Origin: Mesostigma viride
Lineage: Eukaryota > Streptophyta > Mesostigmatophyceae > Mesostigmatales > Mesostigmataceae
Direction: 5' to 3'
Assembly: GCA_009746045.1 (NCBI GenBank)
Contig: RPFO01000667.1
Coordinates: forward strand, 1,303,252 to 1,367,251
Length of the DNA: 64,000 bases
Shown: one piece after another, positions 10,251 through 22,900 of the stretch
Numbering within the stretch: position 1 is the stretch's first letter
How the letters are laid out: each line of letters starts with the position of its first letter
Position numbers and translations under genes: made by a program
Notes under the pieces: generated by a model
Told to the model about the DNA's origin: nothing
Databases searched by the model: none
What the model saw: only the letters and a program-made list of their open reading frames with translations

Positions 10251-13219
10251 GTGCTCAGACAGTCTGTGGAGCTAGTCACCTGCCAGTCACAACCCGCCCT
10301 GACCTGCCAGCAGCTAGGCATCTGCCAAGGTCCTATGGGTCCCTCAGGTGTGGTCAGATGGCCGCGTCACTGGGCTTGAGCAGCAGAGCTGCCATGGAGG
10401 CAGAGAGCCACTGTCGATGTACTGCACCTTTTATGGGATGCAGAGATGTGCGAAGGCGTGTACTGTGGGCATGCGTGATGGGCATCTGCGGGGCATCGAT
10501 TGGTCGGGTCACGGAAAGTGGTTGGGTTGCGGCAGCCAGTAATAGCAGAAGCCAGGGTGGTGGGAATTTTCTGTGGCCTTTTGGGGGGTGTCAACCCTAG
10601 GCCTAAACTATTGACTGTGGGGCACTGGTGAACTGTCGGGCAGTGGCCTTCCCCCGTGAGCAGCACCCCTCTAGTATATTATAGTGTATTATAGTGTATT
10701 ATAGTATATTATAGTGAATGCCTACAGCTTTGTTTTCTGGTGACAAGGCAACCAATGGGACGGTTGTGGTGGCCACCGCGCTGCGCCTGCATGTGCGGCG
10801 CACAGGGGCACGCCGGTAGGAGGTGTTGTGGCCTGTGTTGGTCGCGGGACTTGCGTTTCTTCTGGGACTTGTGTGCTGCAGTCCTGTATTGTGCGTGCGC
10901 TTGTGTGCTATTTGGGCAAGGTGGGCCTGGGTCCGGCGGGCGGAAGTCATTTTGGTTGCTTGAGAGATAGTGACCGGCCGCCTGGCTTAACCCTGCTAGG
11001 TGGCCAGCTTGACAGCCATTCGAGAGACTTGCCATTTGGGACAATTCCGGGGGTGCGAGAGCTCTGGATGTACCCTTGCACTTGCTCATGAATCTCCTTG
11101 CACACGAGCGTCCTCTGCGCAAGCACTGCTGGCGGGCAGGGGTTTCCTGGCAGCAGAAAATGGTCCGGATTTTCCAGATGTCTGGCCTGTGTTGGTTGTC
11201 TCATTGATATACATGGCGCGCTATGCATGGGTGGATCAGGCCATCAATTAATCAATAGGCATGTGGCTGCGTCACGTGGGTTAGCAATAAAGGAATCTTC
11301 GACCCCTATACACAACGAGAGGGAGGGAGGGCGCCCTCGACTAGCTTGCACTCAGCTGCTCTCACTGCCACAAGTGGGCAGGCTACAGAGGGCTCTCTCT
11401 GCATCATAGTGCAAGCCCAACTGTGGGTGCAATACAACAATAAGTAGGCTGACGCAAAGCAGATGCTTTGAAGGTGAGGTGTGGGCAAGACGTAGGCTGA
11501 GGCGCTAGCTCATGACCACCATGAGCCATTGAATTGAATTGAATTGTAACATAACTCCGTCGGGAGTATATGTAGCACATAGCCCTTGAGAGGGGGCATA
11601 TGGCCTATCATACATCCTAAGCTACTTCCTGCAAGGGTGGGGATGTAAAGGACCCTTGCTCTAGGTGCACCAGGGCACGTGCATCCCCATGATCTTCAAG
11701 CTATGCCCAGCGAAGGGGGAGCCTGTCATGGGGGGGAAGATCAGCATAGCTATACAAAGAAGCTAGGGCATGGCGTCTCAGCAGAGAGCTACTCCCTGCA
11801 TGGGCACAGCATAACTAAATAAAGCTAGGCATCTTCTGGAGTGTGGCTCATCATAGGCACACATGTACATGATTAAATAAAGCGCGTGGCTTAGCTGGGA
11901 TAGGGCCTCTAGGAGGCGTACATGTACATGGCCACGGTCTATCTATTCTACACTACTACTGCTGTATTCCCCTAAGCTGGGGCGTCTGGAGTCGCTGGGG
12001 CCGCGGGGGTTTATGAGCCATGGCCGATCTAATGCTGATCTAGTACAATTGATTTATTTTGATTTTAGTCTCATGTCCCCGTTGGGGGAGCACTGAATTC
12101 CCCTACTCAGATTTAGTGGACGTCTCCCCAAGACGTCAATATGTACATGTATGTCTGGACACAGCTTGTCTAAATCATGGGCCTCAAGTAATTAAGGCCT
12201 CCAGCTAAATAATTAATAAATTAGGAACATAACTCCGTTGGGAATGAACAGGTATGGCGAGAGCACGCAGCCCTGCCACACATGCACCCTCAGTTCTGTA
12301 AAGGGCATGGTCACAACACCTTGAAATGGCCTTTTTTTTACATAAATTCTGGCCCATGGCAAGTTTATGGTTGGATTGACCTAGGATTGGATCCCACGAC
12401 TCCCCAGGATGTGTCTGGCTAGTGGTGGAGTAGTTGAGTCAAAATGTTAAGTTTACGTGGTATTCCCTGCTTAAGTTAACTCCAGATCCAAGGCCAAAAC
12501 TGGCCACCTAAACCACTTGCACTTGCATAGCAACAATAATTGATATCAGATTATGCTGTAACTTTGCAAGGGTGACGAATACGAGTTGTTCTGACCTTGT
12601 ACAAAGTTCTAGGGCATTCGGAGCCCTATTTAGTGACAAATGCTAGCAAAATAGTGCTAGCATTTGTCGTAAATGGCAATTTTTAATTAATATTAAATCC
12701 AAATAATGTCAGAATGACACCCAAACCTATTGTCATCATGCCAACACCTGACACAGGGTCCCCACAATTCATGTGCAAAAATTCAGATCATACGGAGCCC
12801 AAAATGGTGACATTTGCCTGCATTTGTCACCATTTTGGCTCTTTTTTATCACAATTTTAACAACACTAACCACCAAGACACTCCCCAAGCTAGGGCACAT
12901 CATGTTAATTCTTTGCAGGCAACTCAAGAATGACTAGTACAAACAGCGTGCAAAACCTTGGGGCATGTGAATGCCTGAGTGGTGACCATAGCTAGCAGAA
13001 TGTATAATGTAAGGTAGACATTGCCAGTATGCCACATTGCTGTGATGCGCAGTGCACGTCCATATATACCCCATAACACCATACCTTTAAACTACTTGGC
13101 ACATTGCAAAATGGGAAGGAAAGGTGGACAATACATGCCACGTCACTAGAACACAGCCATTTGGTTGCTACCAACACGCACCATGCGTGATATATACGTG
13201 TAATACATGTCAAGAACAT
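10251..13219. other. Intergenic, no supported gene; simple repeats and a dispersed repeat copy
   Basis: I see no coding signature. 10672-10722 is a TATTATAGTG microsatellite. 11262-11600 is a copy of a dispersed repeat found inverted at 16950-17540. A short motif, AACATAACTCCGTYGGGA next to AATT-rich sequence, occurs at about 11548 and 12230, with a related form near 12070. Confidence 0.6.
11262..11600 (+). repeat. Dispersed repeat, copy 1 (inverted relative to 16950-17540)
   Basis: The blocks CCCCTATACACAACGAG, GAGGGCGCCC, GGGCAGGC.ACAGAGGGCTCTCTC and GTGGGTGCA recur in the same order on the minus strand of 17376-17540. The ATAACTCCGTCGGGAGTATATGTAGCACAT block recurs on the minus strand at 16950-17010. 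Spacing differs, so this is a decayed family rather than a recent duplication. The family is not recognised. Confidence 0.7.
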
Positions 13220-13329
13220 GCCGAGCGAACATCAAGGTGAAGTGACACCCAGCCGCTGGCACATGTCACCTGGCATCCACGTATGCTCACGTGATATGGT
13301 ATTGGCATATCCCATGTCTCCATCTCTTG

Positions 13330-14580
13330 TGCTTTGTGGGCACCGAGCCACCCATGCAGTAACCCACCCATGCAGCCACCTGGTCACCCACCCAATGAAC
13401 TGCTTACACTCTTGCGCGCCCGTGCACCCAGCCACCCACACGTCCACCCACCTAGTGACCAAAGCCAGCCAGCCAGCCGTGCACGTGCTAACCCACCTTA
13501 TTATATAACCACGCATGCACCTAGGCACCCAACCAGCTTAACCAACCCACTTGGACATTCACCCACCCAGCAAGGCACCTGCGCTTGCAACCCACACACC
13601 TATAATAGGTAATAAGGAAGCACTCACCCATCCAATGAGCCAACCACCCAACCACCCAACCACCTAAACACCCAGCCAGCATGCCCCATATGCACCATCC
13701 GGCCACCCACCCTTGACCCACCCACCCACCCACCCACTCAACCACTCAGTGCCCCCCCACCCTTATACCCACTGACCCACCCACACATGCACTTTCTCAG
13801 CCAGCCACCCCCACCTCACCCCCAACCTGCACAGCCCTTCACCAGCGATATCAGGTGAGTCGGTCCCAACCATAAACCCACCCACGCATCCATATCTGTG
13901 CGCCCACCCGCCCATCTACCCGTCCCTTCGCCCACCGACCCACACCTAGTCATCTACACATCCACCAGCCACCAACCACCAATGGCCCATCCACCAACCC
14001 ACCCACCCACACGCATCCCTAACCACCCAACCACTAACCCACCATCCTCAAACCCATGCAATTGTTTCACTCACACATCTAACTACCCACCCACTTAGGA
14101 GTCTCCAAAGCCTATCATCACGCAGACACCTGGCCATCTGCCTACAACCGATCACCCTAACACTCGTCTACCCATCATGACCAGCCACCCATCCACCCAC
14201 CCTCTCCACCTGCCTGTGCTCCCAGCTACTCGGCCAGCCATTTACCAAGGCATCCACCTTTCAGCCAGCCACCTGCCATTGAACCCACCCATGTCTAGGA
14301 ATCCCTTGAAGCATCTACAGCCTAAGCCTCCCACCCAAGACTTCCAGGGCAACTGAACAACCAACCAACCAATCAACCAGCTACACAACTACCTAACCAC
14401 CTAACCACTCAACAACCCGATCACCAAACCACCTAACCACCCAACACCCAAACCAGCCAGGCATGTGCCCGCCCATTTGCCCTCGCACGCCCGCACCATC
14501 AGGTCCCTCCATACACGCCCCGTTCACCTAGCCAGCCACACACCTAGCCAGCCACCTGCCCAACTCACGCATGAAGTCAA
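13330..14580. repeat. CCAC/CCAA-rich low-complexity tract
   Basis: About 1.25 kb dominated by CCACCCA, CCAACCACC and GCCAGCCA-type short repeats, degenerate and without a fixed period. It is a strand-reversed, degenerate counterpart of the GGGT array at 1499-1703. No protein signature was seen; the Trp/Gly-rich frames are compositional. Confidence 0.85.
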
Positions 14581-17500
14581 CGTTAGCCATGCATGGCCTC
14601 ACGTTGCATCACTTGCATTGCATGGGTAGTTTGCATGAGGCAGCTTCCATCTCGTTGTCAGCAACTGAAAAGGCTCTTTCTTTACTTTAATGAATGAGCA
14701 ACAACGTTGGAAACGTTATCCTATCCCTCTTTAAAACAGTCTTTAAATCAGAAAGACGAGGGCAAATATCTGGACAAGGTGGCAATAACCACTGCAAAAT
14801 GCACTTGAGAACGTCTTATTAATCCAGCTCTCTACCCTTTGAGAAGCTGCCTTGCGTTAGCAGCGATCCTGGGCCCTCTAGCTCGCTCACCTCGCTTAAT
14901 CTGCGCTTCTTTATGGCTGCCGGGAGATGCGAAGCTTGAACCCAGCGTGTCGTGGCGAGGTCCTCTGCCCGGCCCATCACACCTCGAAACCGCATGCCGA
15001 CTAATTAAAAACGATGCCCCCCTTTGCCTTTTGTATCGGGCGTCAAAAGAACGATAAACTCGCTTGGAAAACACTGTCGCAAAGAGCTTTCTACAGGCAT
15101 TATAAGCAATTTTCGCAGTTTTTACCGCACTTATTGCACAGCCGGGAGACCATTAGGGACCTTTGCGCGGAATCTCGTGCACGCCATATGTCCTGCTGGC
15201 TTATTGCCGCAGGCTGGCAGTATAGGAAGGTCGGGCATAGCCTAAAGAGGTAATTATCTGACGATAAAGATATGCATTGCATGACGCAAGAAACAGACGG
15301 ATTTCGCACCCCCCAGTTTATTCACGCAAATGCCGGAAAATTAAAAGCGAAACTCAAAAAACGAAAACACTAACCTCTTCGGGAATATTATAACGAACAA
15401 GCTGAGCTATCGTGCCGGGTTTTTCGTTTCCTCCCGTATCCAGGACCGTGAGACACGTACCACCGAGAAATCTGGATTTCGCGAAAAAAATTGTGCGCTG
15501 CAAAAAAAATATTTGTCCCGCTCAATGCCCTCGTCGCAATCACAGCGCATATCATTCCAAACTTATTCCATGGATTAATCGTGATGTAAGCTTCGTTTTG
15601 ACACCTCAGGCGGCTGAAATGACGCAGGTTTCAGAACGCTAGCTGATGCTCGACCGCCATGGGTGTTTTCGTCGTTTTCGTCTCTCGCGGCGCGGGAAAA
15701 ATCTAGATCTCGGACGAAATCCGGACAATAATTTATGTCAAAATTTGGCGGGTTCGCGGTGTTGTGGTGGCGCGGACCCGTATCAAGTGCGCACCGACAT
15801 GGTGGACCCTTCATATACAGGTTGCAGATGACAGCAATGAGTGAAAGATGGGAGGCATGTTTGAGTATAAATTGCAAGTGCGCCCTCTCGCGGACCCGAG
15901 AGATTTTCCGATCTCGCGAAAGAAGTGCATGGCGCAGCGCCAGCAGCTAGGTCCATACGGTCCAATTTTAGGCACCTGCAGACGCGCAGTCCTGCACCGG
16001 CATTCCGGGAAGTGCGGCTTTAATTTGGCATTAGGGCGTACGCTTGGGACTTAGAATTTTGCATGAGGTAGGACGTAAGTTTGCAAAAAATAATTCCGTA
16101 AGTCCGACAAAAGGTGAGTTCACACACCAAAAAAATTGCCATGAACTATACACAGCAACTGCTGTGCATAGTAGGCGCAGTTGCTGTGTATATAAACCTG
16201 ATGTGGACGCCCCCAGCGGGCTAGAATAGCTTGTAGCCCTAGCTTTACTTAAATGGTAGTCACTGCATGCCGCCATGGCAGCCATGCTTAGAATGTTTGC
16301 CTAGTTGTGCCACCTTACCTAGTCACGTGCACCGCTAACGCACGGTACACAACCAGCCATAGCCTTAGCTTAGTCCTTGTACAGCCATGCTACGTCCTGG
16401 CTTCGATCAGATTACTTGCCCACGCTTCTTGTTATGATATGCTCACATGGGTCTTATTGCACCCACAGGCTGCCGCCGGGTCGCCGGATCGTTAGCGTGT
16501 CCGTTTAGCTAGCGCGCCCGAATGCAGCTGTGGCATGCCTTAGGCATGAAGGAGACTGGGGGTCTCTGCCCTTTCTCCTGTTGTGCACACACAGGGATTA
16601 AAAGCACTTCGGTGCTCCGTGACTCCCCAACGGGAGCACGATCGAGTTTAATTAATTAATTAATTAATATAAACCTGCCATGAACTATACACAACAGTTG
16701 CTGGCCGACTAGTGGTCCCAGCCCAGCTAGTTTGAACACCGCATTTCCTCCCTCTCTCTTGCTTGGACTGCAATGCAGAACGAGAAGAGGTGGCAGACCA
16801 TTGTCCAGGCCCACACGCCAGCCCTGTGGGCAAGCCACCCCCCCCAGGAGGAAGGGGCGCTTTGCTGAGTAGAGTAGTTAGGATTTTCTGGATTAGCTTG
16901 GAGTTAGCTTAGTTAGGTTTCGCGGCTTCGCTCACAGGGTCTCCATTCATCAAGCAAGGGAATATGTGCTACATGATCTCCCCACGGAGTCATGTTAAAT
17001 TTTAAATTAATGTTTGTTTAGTTCTGTGTGGTAGCTTCAGGAAAATGTTCATATATCCGGCAGTGTGTGCGTCTTAGAAATCTTCAACGAAGCGATCATG
17101 TGATATAGTTGCGACAAAATTTGGAGCTAGCCCAAACGTGAAAGTTATGGGCGCCGCCGTCAGCTAGCCATTAATTGAGTGCTGCCGGCTCCGGGAGGAC
17201 CGCCTGGTGGACCTGAAGGGCCAGCGGGCCCCTTTGTCAGCGCGGACCTGGACATTAATACATTAATAAATAGACACGTGACTGGGTCACGTGAGCATAT
17301 TTAAGTCCTCAGTGGGAGGGGAACATGGGGTGGAATGGATGATGTAAGCGATCTAGGTCCTAGTTCATTTTATGCTTTTGCTACTTCCTGTTGTCACTGC
17401 ACCCACAGACCATGATGCCGAGAGAGCCCTCTGTGGCCTGCCCAATTGAGGCAGCTGAGAACTAGGCCGGGCGCCCTCACTCCTCGTTGTGTATAGGGGG

Positions 17501-17800
17501 TGAAGGTTCCTTTAAATTGGTACCCACGTGACGTGCAGTCTACGTGCTTTTGATTCAATTTGATTAGTTTGTTGTCTCACTTAATAAATGCGACACGTAC
17601 GTCACTGGGCTTCTAAATGCGCAGCGCTGGGCACCTCGATCACTGGGACATGTGCATCCTTGGGTAAGAGACAACTGTTCCTAGCTGGGTGTATCAAATG
17701 TAATGTTTCGCTTAGTATTAGAATGTAGTGATAAAGAAGTGTATGATAAGTCTGTACTCATGCATAATCAATCAAAAGCAAAAAAGTTGTCTCACTTAGT
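14581..17800. other. Intergenic, no supported gene; hairpin and repeat fragments
   Basis: 16148-16191 holds ATACACAGCAACTG and its exact inverted copy CAGTTGCTGTGTAT. A similar CCATGAACTATACACA block recurs at 16680. AATTAATT runs follow a 'CTCCCCAACGGGAGCACGA' motif near 16625. 17180-17262 is a fragment of the retroelement endonuclease sequence whose better copies lie at 42194-42265 (shared GCCGGCTCCGGGAGGACCG and GGCCAGCGGGCCCC). Nothing coding is supported. Confidence 0.55.
16950..17540 (-). repeat. Dispersed repeat, copy 2 (inverted relative to 11262-11600)
   Basis: Read on the minus strand it has the same ordered blocks as copy 1 (CCCCTATACACAACGAG, GGGCAGGCCACAGAGGGCTCTCTC, GTGGGTGCA, then further on ATGACTCCGTGGGGAGATCATGTAGCACAT). 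A further partial piece (GTGGGTGCAATAA on the minus strand) lies near 16466. Confidence 0.65.
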
Positions 17801-19909
17801 AATCAATGCAACGCTGTTACTGTGCACAGTAGGGATACAACCCATCCTGTCTTCTACCCCCCAATAAGTTCCATTGGCAACGCACCTTGGTGCTTTCCCC
17901 AGCCCACATGCCAGTTCCAATGTAAAAGAATAGTTACCCTGAACCTTCAGTGGCACAGGGTACAGAACCCAACCTAGTGATCTAGAATATACTGCGAGCG
18001 ACCTGTTCAAACAAAATTAGTGCCGTATTACCAGACCGCCAAGAATTTGGAAGCCACACGTTGACGTCCATCCCACTCTCGTGGAACGACGAGGGGTGGC
18101 CATCCTGGGCGCCCCCTTTCTGACAACCATAACACAGGGGGGAGACCAGATGCATGAAAAAACATCCAAGCATGCATGCACCAGCGACCATGCCAGCGCT
18201 GACCAAAACCATACCACCAAACTTATATCATCATACTCCAGATCTCTGACTGCGCTGGTTGTCTCCTGGATATTCATCGCCCATCCCAAACCGGCTCCTG
18301 AGCAAACCGGCGACACGACAGCTCCCGCCCCCCCGCAGGCACGACCCAGACATCCTCCAGCCTTTCCAAAGTTTGAGGAACGTAAAGCCAAGGTTTGGCA
18401 TTACGAAGGCCACAGACAAAACAAGTCCCCCGGCATGGCACCGCCGGCCCATCCATCCAGCAGACATGGGCTGTACACAGGCCGTACTCATCATCCCCCC
18501 CGTGTACCGGCTAATCCGTGTACCCGCTCACATCCCATGCTAGAACCGGGCAAGGCGACCGGGTATAAGGGGGTGGCAATCGCGGAGCCCAGTGCAAGAG
18601 CCTCTCAGATGCCGAGAGACCACAAAGTCCCCTCGGCGCCCCCTGCCCCTCCCTGGGTGTGTGTGCCAGGGTCTAGCATGACGCGAGCACCCGACCTATC
18701 CACGACCAACAGCCACCAAATCCCTCGCAACAGCAACCCCACAACGCCTTGTGCGCGTCCTGTGGGTGCGTGCCTGCTCACAAAGCAAGGCCACGGGTGC
18801 CTCAAACAGATGATGCCCTCTGCACGAACCATACACGCCTGCGACCAGCGTCCTCTCTTCCCTCTTGTCCGCGAGTTGTCCCTGTTGTCCTCATTTTCCC
18901 TCCTGTTCCTCGCAGCTCTCTCAGAAGAAGCTCTCTCTCTCAGAAGCAGAAGACCTTGCCCCGTCAATAATTGCCCCCTCACCAAACCCTTGGCTTGAAA
19001 ACCTTTTTTTGACTTATAACTCTTTTACTCGCCCCGAACCGGGACGGCTGCCCATCAGCCCCCACGTCGTCATCCCCCCCCAGTCCACCCATGCGGGGGG
19101 CATGCTGACCCACAAGCCCATGTACGGGCAGATCAGAAGTCCCCCAGGAGGGGGCAGATCAGCACTCCGCCCAGGAAGGGCCAGATTAGCAGTACGCCCA
19201 GGTAGGGGGTGGACAGGGCCACCGGTCACCGCAGACCACTTGGCCAGTGTCCAGCTACACAAGTTGAGCGGATGAGCTCTGGATGCTCCGGTGTGCCCAG
19301 CCAATGAAAGCGCACGTGGTGGAGGCGCTCACCCGCCCAGCGAGTGAAACACTGACATGATATGCCCAGCACACCGCGCTGAGAGGGGCTGGAGCTGGCA
19401 GGATGAGACCAGCCAGCCTTGCCAGACGGCTAGCAGCCCTGCCCCAGCTGGCAGGATGAGCGCACAATGAAGTAGGGTGCCAACCACCCACGTGCACCCT
19501 GGCCGGCGCACCCAGCCAGAAACAAGCCCAACGCTCGCGAGCCTGCAACCCCTACCAGGTAGGATATTCAGCCCGCATGGGGGCCAGCCGACTGTGGGCA
19601 GCATGCTTTGCCCGGCCAGCCCATGTGCGCTCTTTTGAGTGGGCCTACTGCCTAGGCTGAGCGCGCTTTCGCGATCCCCGTCCAGGTAGCTAGCACACGC
19701 GCCCCCGCTTGTGTGCCCGGCTAGGCAGCGATCCAACAAACCACATTGTACACTCTCAAACCGCGTTATACACGATTCGTCGCCCAGCCAGCCAGCCCAC
19801 ATATACAACTCTGTTTGTGAACAGCGACAGGCAGCTATGCAGCCCACCATCCGCGACTGGGCTGACTGTGTCCCCATAGCGAGCTACCATCTTGTTAGGC
19901 AGGAGAGAG
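17801..19909. other. GC-rich interval downstream of the GRF-like gene; one unconvincing 305-codon ORF
   Basis: A plus-strand frame at 18081-18998 is open for 305 codons, Pro/Arg/His-rich, with no recognisable domain and with overlapping open frames on the minus strand. That pattern is expected of GC-rich non-coding DNA. 19130-19210 has a short repeated GCAGATCAGAAGTCCCCCAGG-like unit. The 3' UTR of the minus-strand GRF-like gene probably lies at the right end. Confidence 0.4.
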
Positions 19910-22900
19910 CTACCCAGCCCACGTGTGGCGGTAGCGTGGGTGCTTGTACGACGCGGTGACGGATTCCAGCAGGCCGCTCATGTCCGGGCGGCAAGGGTCC
20001 CTGCTGCCCGAGCCAAACCCCGGCACGAGCGAGGGCTGGAACTCGGACATGCCCAGGTCGCCAGAATTACCGTTGTTCTGGCCGCCCGCCAGGCCCATCG
20101 ACGACGACCCCCCAAGCCGTGCGCTGTCGTCCGACAACAACCCCAGCGACCGGTCGCTCATGCGCGGCTCATCCATCGAGAATTTCCGCTTGAGTAGCCC
20201 GTGGCCGTCCCCCACCGGGAGCCCCCCCCCCCTTTCCCTCGCTCCGTGTCGGCTCGTTCCACATGCGCGGCAAGTAGGGGAGGCAGGGCTCGCTCGCCGC
20301 GTGCTTGCTGCCGTCACCTCGGTCCCCACCACCGAGCGACCCAAGCGACCACCCGCTGCCCGACAGCCCCCCACGCGACAACCCGCCGCTCCCGCTCCCA
20401 AACCCACCCATGCTCCCGCCGCTGTTGGCGCCCATGCTTCCGCCGCTGTTCCCTTCCGGGACGGCCGAGAGACCCGCCGTGTTGCCTCCCCCAGAATTCA
20501 TCCCTCCGCGCGGCGCCTTGCTGGCGTGCTGGCGCTCCATGTAGGCCAGCATCCGGTCCAGGCCCATGTCCCCGTCCGTCCCGCACAGGAACTGATCGAT
20601 CATGCCCGGGTCGCGCACATTCGTCAGAGAGGGGGGCAGCCCACCCACCCCGCCCCCCGCCATCCCCGAGCAGCTGCTCGAACGCTCCAGCTGCTGCGCT
20701 AGGCCGCCACGAGGCGCCCCGCCGTTGGCCGCGCTGTCGCGCGCCAGCATCCCGCCACCGCCGTCGCCGTTGTTGCTAGCATTGTTGTTATTGCTGGCGT
20801 TGGCGGCATTATTGATACCCGTGATGGCCGCGTGGTTGGCCGCCATCGCGTGCCACGGGCTGGGGGGGATGCCCCCGCCGGCCCGGCCCCCGCCCAGGGA
20901 CCCCCCGGGGCCACCTGCCAGGGACACGGGCATCCCGGAGGACGCGGACGGCATGACGAGCATGCCCCCTGGCTTGGAAGGGAACGAGGCCAGGCCCTTG
21001 GGCGACCCGCCGCTCATGCCGCGCTGCTGCCACTGCGTCGGGGGCCAGACGGCCTGCTTGTTGCCGCCGCTCTCGTTGCCGCCGCCGATCATGTCCAGGG
21101 CGGGCGCGGGGCGCGGTTTGCCGAGCGCCGACGGGTTGCCAGAGGATTGCATGGAGTGGGGACCCCCCGGGGGGAGCTGTTGGTGAGGGGCGAGCTCTTG
21201 GGGGGTGTCGAGGTTGGCTGAGGGCACAGAGGGCTTGTCATCGTCCAGGTCCCATTTGAAGCTTGCCGAGGGGAGCCCCGCGGCGGGGTCTTCCCCGGCC
21301 GAGAGCCTGTGGGCGGGAAGGAGGCGAGGCGGAGGCGATGTGGCGCAGAGGATGGAGAAAACGAGGAGGAGAAGGAAGAGGGGATTGTTACATCTAGATA
21401 ATGAGTTAGGCCATTGTAAGACCATTGTAAGAGACAGAAGCAAAGAGAGAGGAGGCAGGGGCAAAGTGGGTGTCTTTGCGGGGCAAGGGGCGATGAATGA
21501 GAGGGGGGGGGGAGGGGGGAGCGAGTAAGCAAAGGACTTGCTTTACAACAGAGAACTTCAACTTAATAGCCGGTTACACACTTCAACTTAGAAAGAACCT
21601 TTACTATTAAGAAAAAGCTCTTAGTAAAATGAAGTGTCTAATCTTCTGTCTTAAGTGTCTAGTTGTCTATTTCAAGTGAATACGAGGTTGACCTACAGCA
21701 CGCGCCACGAATAGAACAGGAAAAGGCAGAGTTTCAAACGGCGGTGCCCACCCAAAGCAAACCGACCCAGACAGCAGCCTTTGAGCCACATTTGCGGCTA
21801 CGCAAGGCAAACCCATTGGAAAGAGCGGCCGAAGTCCTCTCTCTCCCTCCCCCCCCCTGCCCCCCCTTTCAATCACCAGCCGTTGCACCCTCAAGCCCTC
21901 AAACCTTGAGACGTTGCAACCTCAAGCCCTCAACCTTGAGCACTTCAAAGGGTAAAACACTCCTTGGTTCTAGCCCCCCTGACTGCTAATGAGTCTGCTC
22001 GTAGTCTAGAAACCGCCCCCGCCCCCCGGAATCTCACCGCTCCGCCATCGAGCTGATGCTGTCCCACGCGCGCCACTCCATCCCTTGCAACCCTGGCATC
22101 TGGCCGATAGCCACCTCTGCCCCGGGCGCACCCAGGGGCACGCCTACGCCCACCCCCACCCCGACCCCGGCCGCCCTCGCCTGTGTGTCCTCATTCCACG
22201 GCGAGCACACGCCGTCGTCGCTCCTGCGCACGCGCGTGCTGGCGCCCCCCGGGAGCACCCCGCCCCCCGTGGTGGTCGTCCCAGTGACAGACGCCAGACT
22301 CGCCGACGCGTCCACCAGGTGGGCGCGGAGCGAGGACCCAGAGGGGGGCAGGTACCGGCTCCCGCCCTCCGCCTCAGACGCGCCTGCGAGGCCCTCAAAG
22401 GCGGCGCCCCCGTTCAGGCCAGCGCCACCCCCACACCAGTCCGCGCCGTCGGCTTCGGGCGGGGGGTCCCCCCCACGGCTCATGCTGACGCCTGCGACGC
22501 TGTTCCCGCGGCCCGGGAGGTTATTACTGCCCGGGTTCGCGTGGTTCTGGCCGTGGTGGTGGTGGTGCTGCTGCTGGTGGCCGTGGTGGTGGTGGTGCTG
22601 CTGCTGGTGGCCGTGGTGGGGGGGGAACATGCCCATAGAGTTGGCATTCGCGTTGGCGGTCCCGCTGCCGCCGCCGCCGGGTCGACGGTCCTCCTGCGCC
22701 GACATGGCAAAGCTGGCCGAGAGGGAGGACCCTGGCAGGGACACATCGACCGAGGACACGGCGGGCATGTCGGGGCAGGACTCGTCCGGCGCCTGGCCCT
22801 GAGGCGAGCGGCAGACGGTACCGTTTTCGTTTCACATACAATTTTTGAGGAACATGAAACAGGCACACAGAGCAGTGCGTTTTCAATTCACATAGATCGG

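Noticed and set aside
11262-17540. Large DNA transposon bounded by the inverted copies
   Set aside because: The copies are decayed, gapped differently, have no matching terminal bases or target duplication, and further partial copies lie elsewhere.
18081-18998. 305-codon plus-strand ORF as a real gene
   Set aside because: No domain, GC-rich, overlapped by open frames on the other strand, no splice or conservation signal.
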